Below are positions 53,921 to 63,544 of a stretch of 64,000 bases of DNA, in pieces (the first letter of the stretch is position 1; the number at the start of each line of letters is the position of its first letter). The notes under the pieces were generated by a model, which ran no database searches, was not told the DNA's origin, and saw nothing but the letters and a program-made list of their open reading frames with translations. Source of the stretch: Aphelocoma coerulescens (taxonomy: Eukaryota > Chordata > Aves > Passeriformes > Corvidae); the NCBI RefSeq assembly GCF_041296385.1, contig NC_091017.1:49970214-50034213 (forward strand), written 5' to 3'. The position numbers were made by a program, and so were the translations under genes.

Positions 53921-54972
53921 GGAGTGTTTGCCACACTGCCCAGCACTGAGCTGGAGCTGCAGGTCTGGGAGAGCACAGCAGCTCTTGGCACAGATCCAGC
54001 CAGTCCTGGTTGTGTGAGGAGGAGATGAAGCCTGGGAGATATTTTTCTTGAATAAAAGGGAAAGTTTCCATAGAAAATTCTTTTTTATTTTAAATTATTT
54101 TAAATTTAAAAGAGAAATTTAGCAAACTATAAAATCAAGCTTCCAGAGCCCAATTTCAGCTATTCCTTATTGATTGCAATACAAATGAACATAAAAGCCG
54201 GCAGCCTGGAACTGACAGCGAGAGACAGGCTTCTGCCAGCTCCCTTGTTCCTTCCATCAGTGCATAACCTCTATTAGTTGATAGTGGCAGTGACACACAC
54301 TTTCTAGCACCCTCCATTTTATAAAAGGAGCTTTCTTTAGAGCATCTCATCTAAAGGCTCTTTATTCATTAATGAAAACACATTTCTTGGACTTAACATG
54401 CAATGCAGGCCTCTCCCTTATTCTGAACATCTCTTACTTTAAATTCAGTTATTTACAAACAAGCAGAGGAGATGCAAAGTGGCCATTTCACTGCTACACT
54501 ACATTTCCTGGAATACCAAAATGCAGCACTGAGGGTCCACACCCCTCTACCAGCTGGAGGTATGGGAGATGGTATCCCTCTTAGCAAGTATCTGCTGCAG
54601 TGGAGAAGGTATCCAGAGGAAGCTATTAAATAAGCATCTTGGACTCAGCCACACATATGGCTTATTGAAACAAAAGCATACTAAGGTATGCTTTGACATT
54701 CATTAAGTTTTGCACATACCATTTTAAAGCCAGACCCAATTGCCCTCCCCCTCACAGTTCTTTCAGCAACTTCTTTAATATTCAACATACACTACTAATG
54801 GAGCCCTTTGAAATATCCTTATTTTCTTAATACTTAATATTTACTTAATTCTTAATTGTCAGGCTTTTAATCAATGTTTACTGCAATGATAATGATACAA
54901 GTTTGTTGGTGAGGTGTAACTACAAAACCTTCCATGTTGTTTTAGAGAAGCCTTATACATTGGCAGTGCACT

Positions 54973-55173
54973 GTGTACTCCAGTAAATGCAGTGCTATCA
55001 TTCCACGCCACCCCATTCAAGTCCATCATGAACGAGTGGTTTGGCTGCTTAAAGAAACATTGTCAAAAGTACTGGCAGAAACAGGGTTTAATATTAATTT
55101 GGGAAAATGTGACTTTACAGAGTTTGATGGCAAGGTTCACTCCATTACGTACTACAAGGCATACAAAGGATGA
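54973..55173 (+). other. Unidentified 66-codon frame, possibly transposon-derived
   Basis: The frame encodes a fairly protein-like sequence including VVWLLKETLSKVLAETGFNI and LGKCDFTEFDGKV. A second overlapping frame is also open, so coding status is unsure. It may be a decayed fragment of a mobile element. No family could be named. Confidence 0.25.
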
Positions 55174-55511
55174 TCAAATTAGAAGCAGTTTGGAATGATT
55201 TGGATGGAACCTGGGAATGCAAAAGAGGATAACGGTGAAAAAAATATAGATGTAAAGATAAGGGTGCAAAAGGGTTTAGCAGCTCTTAATCATTGAGTAC
55301 TTTAACATTTACAAACCAATTTGATAGAGTTCACCACAATTATAACAATGACTTAACTACAGATTTGAGATAGTAACTTTCAAATCATAATCAAATCACA
55401 TTCATACAATTAAAGCAATATATCCACCTGTATTTTTTTGTGTAAAGGTACCTATAAAATATTCCCCCTCAGGTTCAATGAAATACTCACATCCTTTGCA
55501 TTTCCCAACAG

Positions 55512-55732
55512 GCAATGGGTTGCAGCTCAAGGAGCATGCAGATGTGGGGGGGATATCAGCCCAGGTGTCATCTTCAGAAACGGTTTGTTGATACTGCAGA
55601 CCTGAGGGTTTGTGAGCTCCAAGAGGCATCCCACTCAGAGGGAGATGCTCATGCAGCTTACTGCAGTCCAGGAGAGCTCAAAGAGCCTCTCTGCTGTTTA
55701 TAGGGTTGCAAGATGATTAACTTCAGTAATCA
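55512..55732 (+). CDS. Candidate exon with a 62-codon reading frame, product unknown
   Basis: A good acceptor (CATTTCCCAACAG|G) precedes the block and a consensus donor (ATCA|GTAAGT) follows it, giving a 221-bp exon in plus orientation. Three bases into it an ATG opens 62 codons (55515-55703) starting MGCSSRSMQMWGGYQPRC, with a stop 29 bases before the donor. The MGC start resembles an N-myristoylation/palmitoylation context, which is only suggestive. Stop-before-donor is unusual for a coding exon and fits a noncoding RNA or a 5' exon with a small frame. On the minus strand a cysteine-containing frame (55402-55629) with a GAT|GTGAGT donor also crosses here, so orientation is not certain. Not recognised as any known protein. 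Confidence 0.3.
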
Positions 55733-55770
55733 GTAAGTTTCCATCCTGGTGACAACCCAAGGTGGTAACT

Positions 55771-55798
55771 ACTGCACTTTTTTTTCCCAAAGTGCAGT
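55771..55798. repeat. Perfect 10-bp hairpin
   Basis: Arms ACTGCACTTT and AAAGTGCAGT are exact complements around an 8-base loop (TTTTTCCC). It lies 38 bases downstream of the exon candidate's donor. It could fold in RNA of either strand. Confidence 0.85.
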
Positions 55799-57690
55799 GA
55801 CAATGGTACAGTTCCTCTCAAACTGCAATTCCCAATAGTGCCACTCCATTCAGGCCATGATTCAGGAAAATGGTTTACCAAAGCTACAAATGATAATTAC
55901 TTATCCTTTGTTTCCCACCTAGGTTGGGGAACTGATGTTTCTGATTGTTCCCACCTTTAGCATGCGAGAGCTCCTGGTACATCAGGGAATGCCTCTCAGA
56001 CCAACTAGTATGGTCAAGGGATGATTTACTGCTCAGCTGGTTTGCCCAGAGCTTATCAGGGAGCTTCTGAGATCATAGAGGAGGCTTGAGGATGAGGGAG
56101 GATTGAGATGCAGCACCACAAAGGCACTGCTCTCTTTACCAGCTTCATATAAAAATGGTTAAGTTTTCATTAAACACATGATGGACATTTGGCATGACTG
56201 TCATGGTCACACAATCTTCCAGTGACCTAGCAAAAAGGTTGTTCTGCATTTTAGTTTCTCAGAGAAAATTAAAAAAAACACATGCTCCATAAAAGACAGG
56301 CTGCTTTTGATCCTGGAATGACCCAAATATTGGAGGTTAGCACATTTTCCCCTATAGCACATTTTCTCCTGTATATAGGAGCTGCTTTACATCTGCTCTG
56401 ACAAAAGAGGAGTCCAAATTTGCGTCTTCATGAGTGACACAGCACTGAGTAGGCTGAAAGGGCAGATGGCACAACCTCTCAGTTGCAGAGAGGGAATGAA
56501 GGATGGGATCACCTGTACAGCCAGTTCTTTGTAATTTGGCTCTGCTATGCTTCTGCTGCTCTCGTCCCTTCATCTTGTGAAAGGACCCTGAAAATTGGAA
56601 ATATTCCTGCTTTTTGCAAGGATAAAATAAGATACTGGTTGGAACATTTCTTTTTCTTTCACTTAATTTTAAAGCTGGATTTCTACCCTGAAGTCTGCTG
56701 CCAGGTTACTGATGTGAGAATAGCTAGAAATAATGAAAGATGGGGTAGCAACAGTGTAAAGGGTATTCTGGTGGTACATGCTACTTGTGTTAAGGAGGAA
56801 TCATCCTACCTGTGTATCATGAAAACAGCCAAATAGATTTAACATCTCAGAAAAGTGCAGTTCAATCTGCTGTTATTCCACTTTTTGTCCTGTGCGAACT
56901 TAAATCTTCATTCCAAGTTATAAAAGATAGAACAGGTTGGAAATCACATATGCTGACTCACTGTGAATTGTTATGAGTAACTTAATAGCTTAGTCATCAA
57001 ACATAGAGATACATTTGCAAAAATATTGAAATCTGGGAAGAGGAATGAAGTGTAACAGAGCATAAATAAAATGCTCTTGTGTTTTTCTGAGATGAAGATT
57101 TTGATTCTCATCTGTTATATGATAATTGTAAGAAAACTACTGCCTCAGATATTGAAAAATAGTAGTTTTACAAAATAATATTTTCTATTTTATTTCCACC
57201 TAGAAATGAAAAAAGACACCCTGAAAAAGAAATGTTCTCCAACATTTCAGTTACATCTCACATAATAACAATTTAAACCTATTGAAAGAGATCATATTTT
57301 TGCAAAAAGTCAAAATTAAAATAATCAGAATTTCAATATTTTTAGCCATTTGTTTTAAAGTTAAGAATCAGTAGAATGGGGACATACAGTTATGAGCAAA
57401 GATCATGTTTTCACTATCAATTTGTGCCCAGGCTATGTGTGAGATCATGTGTTCATAGGCCTTGCTTCAGAAGACATACATGCGTATTACACATAAAAAT
57501 AACTTCTTTCTACATTTTTGCTCCATCTGTAGTTACATGAAAAAAACATAAGCAAATGGTCTTCATATGGGTTATCTTTAGATGATTAACATTTATTTTC
57601 AACTGGACTTACCAAATAGCATGTTCTACTGGTGCAAACAGGAAAAACCATACATTAGGCAACTCAGGCACTGCTGGCATGACACTGGGT
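55799..57690. other. Noncoding stretch, nothing recognised
   Basis: Composition is mixed, with a slightly GC-richer part at 55920-56120. A 117-codon plus frame (56483-56836) and a 73-codon minus frame overlap in an ordinary-looking patch. There are no clear splice bounds and no recognised repeat. Confidence 0.5.
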
Positions 57691-57698
57691 GGGGGGCA

Positions 57699-57779
57699 GA
57701 TAAAAGGCTGGATGCTGCTCTCACAGCCACCTAAGAAGGCCAGTGTTTCAGAGCAAACCAGCTACAACCACTGGCCACC
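57699..57779 (+). promoter_or_regulatory. Candidate TATA promoter and 5' UTR
   Basis: GATAAAAG at 57699-57706 lies about 75 bases before an ATG in a strong Kozak context (GGCCACCATGA, start codon at 57780). The spacer is GC-richer than its surroundings and free of upstream ATGs, so a start of transcription near 57730 is plausible. This is the most promoter-like arrangement in the window. It is inferred from motifs only. Confidence 0.3.
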
Positions 57780-57965
57780 ATGACAGAAACACTCAAAGTG
57801 ATTCCATTTAGCGTTTCAGATGGAGGAACTCCTGAAGGTGCTACGCATTTGTGGTATATAAATATCAAAGAGGATAATTTCATATTTGTTCATAACACAT
57901 TTCAGTATGTAGATTTGCATGAAGTCAGAGAGTATTTCAGAACACCTATGTATTACTATTATTAG
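57780..57965 (+). CDS. Candidate first exon / short frame, product unknown
   Basis: The 61-codon frame starts at the Kozak-context ATG and begins MTETLKVIPFSVSDGG. It has no signal peptide or membrane segment. A possible donor TTCA|GTATGT at about 57902 would end a coding first exon of about 41 codons, while the frame otherwise runs to a stop after a terminal tyrosine run. The first 20 codons look more protein-like than the later AT-rich part, which supports a splice in between. I do not recognise the protein, and no downstream exon is identifiable in the remaining 6 kb. Confidence 0.25.
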   Translation: MTETLKVIPFSVSDGGTPEGATHLWYINIKEDNFIFVHNTFQYVDLHEVREYFRTPMYYYY

Positions 57966-57969
57966 TTTA

Positions 57970-60900
57970 GTTCTTCTTAAAAAATGGGAAAGTATATTCC
58001 TTGGATTTAGAGCACTACATTTAAATAAGATGCAATGAAAAGAAGTAGCAAAAAAAGAGGAAAGAGTAGAGCAGGATGTAAAAAATTTCTAAACAGGTCA
58101 TTAAAATACATAGTTTAGAAAAATGCACATCTTGCATTGGATTTTCTTTGGTGGATGGTTTTTTCTAAGTTTTGTTCCTTAGCACAAAATTTTACTTTGA
58201 AGATGTCTCACAGTTTTGTTCCCTGCAACTCCTAACTCTTGCCAATATTCCTCATACAAGGCAGGATTAATCCCTTGGAAAAGAAGTGAGAAAAAGTAGG
58301 CTAGGATTATGGAAAAATATTAACAGTAGTATAGAAGTTAGTAGCACAGTTAATACTCTGTCATTTCTGGATTTAACTTTTTGGATCAAGCTTTGTGCTG
58401 TTTTCTTTTAAAAATGGATGACTACTAAGATCAATCTTTGCTGTCAGAGATAACCCCATGCACACACTCTATATATTAGGATCTGAATGAATGACTCATA
58501 AAAACCAGATAAAAGAACAGATGCTAATAATTTATTTAAATATAGCCTTCTTGAAAAGGTTAACTTGTCACATCTCATCTTCAGTCATAAACCCCCTATT
58601 TTTATAATCAGCAATATTGACTATCTGCTTTCCTTTTATTGGATGGGAAAGAACACATAATAAGTATTAAAAATAGCCTAAAAATTGAGCCTTTCTCCAT
58701 TTGTGGAAAATGGTGTCTTGGCAATTATGGTAAAGGTTCTTAACATGTACACAGGTGCTGCAGTTAAGTTCTTCCTGCCACCTAAAATTCCTTTATTTCT
58801 ACCTCTTAGTTCAACCCATTCAAACACTGTCCCTCTAAAATTACTGTGTGCTGTGAAAAAATGTCATACTGTTATTAGAGTTGCTACACATGAAGTGCTC
58901 TTGAACTGTCCTGGCATCTTATTTACATTTAGTTTATCTCTAAGAAAGATCTTTTAATCATTAGGTTTTATATCATTTAAGTAAAAAAGGGGGAAAGTCT
59001 GAAATAAACTCTTCTACTCAATCCTAACTTACGTATGTCGCTTTGCTGGCAGAGCATCCTCTCCCATGCAGTTAGATGTTTGGTACTAGTAGGTGGTAAT
59101 GTTCAGTTTTGCAGCTGCTATGTGCTTATTAGCCCAGAGGTATGTGCCACATACCTCTCTCAGCAGTCATCAGTAGTCATTTATTAGGACTGGGTTTGAA
59201 ACAGAGCCCACAGTGAACTATAAAAACCCCTTAGAAAAACCCATACTATAAAAAACAACCTTAGAACATTTTTTGTTGCAGGTTTACTAAACATTAGGTA
59301 GCAATGGAGATGGGTATGGCAGCCTTCATCTGTCTTAAGGAGTTCAAGAAATTCTCAGTGTGTGGATGAGCTTGGGAGGAATGGTGAGACTGCAGAGTAT
59401 TTCCTCATGAAACTGAAGAGTAATGCCTCACAGAGATTAAGCAAAATGGCTTCTTTCCAGACTTCATTTCTTAGAACAAAAAGTATCTCCCTCCAGCACT
59501 AAGACTTGATTATGCCATCAGATATGCACAGCACTGAAAAGAGGAATAATTTATGCATTGGAAGGGCTAGCTGCAACCTCCATGACGAACTGCTGTTCGT
59601 TAGAGATACTGTCTTCCAAGAAGCCGCGCATTGTGCCAGTTATGCATGGTTGCTTCTGCACTTAAATATTTCCCCAAATGCAGGATAAGTTTGACCAGAT
59701 GTAATGTTGTGTTTCTACATTTAATTTTTTTTTAATGCTGTCTTAGATGAATAGAAAACTTTTTTTTTGTTGTTGTGCACCTTATTTTGCTCTTAAAGAT
59801 GTAAAAAATACCCACAATTTCTGGATGTAGTTCTCTGACTGCACCATTTCAGCAAATTCAAAATTCAAGCACTAAGTTTCATCACTATGCTGGAATACAC
59901 ACCCAATGCTAACTTAGACCAATAACTTAATATATTGAAAAGATAAATGATATGTATACTTTTTATATTGCCTTGAAGGACATGTATGGAAACTACAGAC
60001 TGTGTTTGCCCTCTGACAGGACTACAGGATATGGCCAGCTGCATTCAGTCCAGCACTAGAGATGACTTTTTTTTTTTTTGTAATAAGAAACAGAACCAGA
60101 TTCACATATTCCCTAATACAATTAACATGCTATTGTTTACATGCTGTATTGTTGGTTGAAAGTATTAAAATAGATGTAATAGCACATATGTACATAAAGA
60201 TTATATAACAAGAATGTAACAGATAAATGCAGTAATAATAGCAATATAATATAAAAATTGTGTAGCAAGAAGTTATCTGACTACTGCACCTAACAAAGCC
60301 TGTTTTCCATTGGATTTGTCTTATGGTTGACAGACATTTTAACTGAATTAGTCAAAGGCTGCAAGATGATCTCACCCTTAACTAGACAGCAAAGGATCCA
60401 ATGAGGAGATAAAGGTAACCGCAAAAAAGAAGGTTTTGTCACGTTGTTCCTCGTTACATAGAGAGGATCAGTAAGGGCCTCTAAGCTTGGTGTCTGATAG
60501 CTGCATATTTATGCATAGAGATCCTTACTGTTTTCCTGCAGATTTCTGGATACCTACTAAAGTACACTGACTTTACCCTGCAGTTGTCCTTTTTTTTAGT
60601 GAAGGTATCAGCACAGTCTTTGTTCTCTCCTGTTTCAAGTTGTCTGCTTGTACAAATAGGTGGGAGGATCTACTTAAGACTTCAATTAATGCAGTTTGAA
60701 GCTGGTCATTACGTTCAAAGGTTGCTAATGGGCTCAGAGAGGTGTCCATGCACACATATAAACATGCAGTACCTCAAACCACACAAATCCCTTACCCTCC
60801 AAAGTCTGACTTACAAATATGTGCAGATTACCAACACACAGCACCCGGGTCTTTCTCGGTATTACTTTGAGATAGCTCTAGTTTACATCGTAACACTGTT

Positions 60901-61010
60901 ATGTTTACATTCAGAGCTGTAAAGTAACATGGTTTTCTGAAGTATGCTCCTCACTCAGAAATAATATTAATATTTGTGTATTAAATATTAATGTATACAT
61001 GTATCTTTGC
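57970..61010. other. AT-rich noncoding stretch, no gene seen
   Basis: Contents are a near-perfect palindrome at 59136-59158, an A/C-rich imperfect direct repeat of about 30 bases at 59217-59267, T runs near 59757-59768 and 60067-60079, and chance frames up to 112 codons. Nothing was recognised as coding. Confidence 0.55.
59136..59158. repeat. 23-bp palindrome, 11-bp perfect arms
   Basis: AGAGGTATGTG and CACATACCTCT are exact reverse complements separated by one C. It is the longest uninterrupted short inverted repeat I found in the window. Confidence 0.9.
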
Positions 61011-61011
61011 A

Positions 61012-61075
61012 TGGCACTTTCCAGATATTAAAAAGAAAAGGTCTCTGTCCTCAAGAGCTTACAGTATAAATACCA
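61012..61075 (+). mobile_element. Ancient amniote LINE/SINE-type fragment
   Basis: A stretch reading GGTCTCTGTCCTCAAGAGCT followed by TACAGTATAAAT matches the widely dispersed 'ctgccctcaagagcttacagtctaaat' motif of old amniote repeats (L2/L3/MIR group). It is too short and diverged to assign a family. Confidence 0.4.
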
Positions 61076-61569
61076 TTGTTGTAAAAGGCACTTGCCTCCT
61101 GATGAAACTGAACCTACTCTGAAACTATTTTTTTCCTATGGAAATGTCCAGCTTCTCTAAGCAGTGCTCTGGAATATAAATGTTTTTTCCTACATGAAGT
61201 GGGAATTTTTTTCCTGATTCATAACATTTATTTTTATTATAGCTCCAGGTTTATAGATTTTTCAACCTGATTATATATTTGCGTATTTACTCATTAAAGT
61301 TCTCACTTGGCTTGCTAGAGGTCAGTGAATAATTTTGCCAGGAAGTTTTGCTTTTCAGGAATCTGTATGCATTAAAAATATGCATATGGATTATACATTA
61401 TTGGAATACCTTAAATTATTTGAGATGCAGAAATATTGTGCTTTGTTGTTCTGAAAGTGTGAACAGTGTTTCTTTTTTGAATACCCAGACTGTTGGGCTG
61501 CATTTTGGATTACTATGTGATAATACTTTGCAGACTCTTTAATTCATAAACTTACACAGATGGTTAAAT

Positions 61570-61690
61570 ATAAATTCCTTCATCTTACAATTGTGGAAAT
61601 GGATGCAGTAAGGAACATGAGTTATTGAATTACATAAGGTCACAAAGCAGGTCATTTGCAGAGCAAAAGCAGTCTCCTAACTATGTCATC
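61570..61690 (+). mobile_element. MIR-like CORE-SINE fragment
   Basis: The segment follows the MIR consensus order: CATCTTACAATTGTGGAAAT, a part matching 'gaggttaagtaact', AAGGTCACAAAGCAGGTCAT, TTGCAGAGCAAAAG, then CAGTCTCCTAACTATGTC. The 'aaggtcaca...cagagc' core is the best preserved. It is an old insertion shared in principle across amniotes. Confidence 0.6.
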
Positions 61691-61699
61691 CCTTGGTTG

Positions 61700-63100
61700 G
61701 ATCATTCTATGCATAAATTTGATCTCTTGGAGCAATTTGGTAGAAAATGCACTTTTTCATGAAAAAGATTACCTCATTTTTGTCCCTAGTAAAAAATAAT
61801 TCTTAATGTCATTGTCTTACATTTTTTCTGAACAACATATTGCTTATTGTGTGTTAATTTAACTGGCAAACTAGGCATTATAATGAATCGTTCCAACAAG
61901 TGCTATCTTTCCTGTACAATTTCTAACACATCCGGGAACTGTAAGTTTGATAGGCAGTATTTGAATCTCAGCTCCTAAGAGGGAACATAATCTAAAATAG
62001 TTGCATTAAAAAGTTAAGTTCCTCTGTATCAGCTTTTAAACAGGTCTTGTACTGGAGTCTTCACATGTAACTTTGTTTAACATGTGAAGTTAGTGGTGGA
62101 GACTTTGGAAAATGAGAAAGAAACAGCACAGGGATGGAGAAAAAGGAGAAGAGTTATTTGGATTGGATGGAATGATGAGAAAGGCAAGCACAAAAGTTTT
62201 GGGAAGGAAACACCTGATCTTTCCCAGCCTAATACAAGTCAAACTACTTCATTTCCCAAGGCTTTCTTACTATTAATTCGATCCAAATATTGCCTTTACT
62301 TCTCCATCTTTCCTATGTGCCTTCAGATTTCATTCATACTTTTCAAATATCTGTAAAGTATTCTAGGATGATGAAGAAGGGTGGTCTTGAAAAAGTTACA
62401 TAACCCTCAAGTTATAGAGCAACGTACGGTATAGTGCTGCCACTATATTTGTTTGGATCCAAGGTCATAATAATTCCAAAACAATGCAAACTCAGACCAT
62501 CAATAACAATATATCTTTAAATATACCATTTCTTGCTCATGTTAAAAGTACTTCTGCATTTAATAGAAGAATGGCATGAGTGTTAGACTTTTTTGTTACC
62601 AACACATTTATTTTCTCACACGATAATCCTAAACATAACAGCTATGGGAAACATTTATTTGCTCTCTGCTCTGTTTTACTTATTCTAGTGTTAGGGTTCT
62701 TCTTTATTCTTATCTCTCTTAAGCCCCAGGGCATAGCAATGGTTTACAGGCTCCTCTGCAGCCTTTGCTAAGCCAAGGATAGTTATTTCTTCTGGCTTGA
62801 GATGAGTTCTGAAGCATGGAAGACAGTTTGGTACCTTCAGCCCAATTGTTTTATGTTACTCCAAATACTCTTCCTGAGAGGGAGCTACAATGGACCCTAT
62901 ATGTACCTGTGTTAGCCTGACCTTTGCTATTAAAAAAGAAAAAGAGAAAAGGTATATGTTGTGGAGCAGCATAAAAAAACATTTTCAGGTATACAGACTT
63001 CCCTTACAACTTGGGAAAAATTAAGTCATTATGTTTAAGAACTATATTATTATTCATCTGTTCTCATATTTGACGCTGAATCTGTATCCCTAGCCTGAAA
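61700..63100. other. AT-rich noncoding stretch, no gene seen
   Basis: It contains a perfect 10-bp hairpin at 62059-62089 and a 90-codon plus frame (62084-62356) whose first half is K/R/E-rich but whose second half is hydrophobic chance-like. No splice bounds were found. Confidence 0.5.
62059..62089. repeat. Perfect 10-bp hairpin
   Basis: Arms CTTCACATGT and ACATGTGAAG are exact complements around an 11-base loop. Each arm contains the palindrome ACATGT. Confidence 0.85.
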
Positions 63101-63104
63101 TACT

Positions 63105-63139
63105 GGGTTTGCGGGTTTAGGAGTTTTGGGGGGTTTGGG
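63105..63139 (+). other. G-rich tract with quadruplex potential
   Basis: Four runs of three or more G (63105-63107, 63113-63115, 63128-63133, 63137-63139) lie within 35 bases, with loops of 5, 12 and 3. The GGGTTT units resemble telomere-like DNA but are not a telomeric array. Confidence 0.55.
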
Positions 63140-63348
63140 TTTCTTTAGAATGGAAAATACTTATGAAATTTATCAAAAGAGTTGTATTAGGTTTTGAATT
63201 AATCTTCCATTCTTACTAATAGTACATTAGGAAAATTTTCCTCTACTTTGAAAGGATGAGAAATGAGAAAGAGCAAACCTGTGGCTTCACTCTGATATAT
63301 TCCATATTTTTCCATGGTTTCATAATGATTTACAACTTTTTTTTTCAG

Positions 63349-63542
63349 ATGCATACATGTAGCTCTGGCTTGAGTTCAGTCGTGTCTGTATTAAGTTATT
63401 GAGTATGCGGTCCCAGATTCAGTCATCTAAGGAACTCCATGCAGTCAGAAGGAAACAGTTGCTCCCAAGATGATCCACACCTTTGTGAAAGAAGTGGTGT
63501 TTATCTTCCTGCATGGGCTATCTGAGAGTTTAAAGGAACCCA
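63349..63542 (+). other. Candidate noncoding or 5' exon
   Basis: A strong acceptor (a run of Ts then CAG, ending at 63348) and a consensus donor (CCCA|GTAAGT at 63543) bound 194 bases. All three frames carry stops in the first half. An ATG at 63470 opens a frame that crosses the donor (MIHTFVKEVVFIFLHGL...). This would fit a 5' exon carrying a start codon, or a lncRNA exon. No protein family is recognised. Confidence 0.25.
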
Positions 63543-63544
63543 GT

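Noticed and set aside
63105..63139. Interstitial telomere repeat
   Set aside because: The units are irregular and lack consecutive TTAGGG copies, so only quadruplex potential is claimed.
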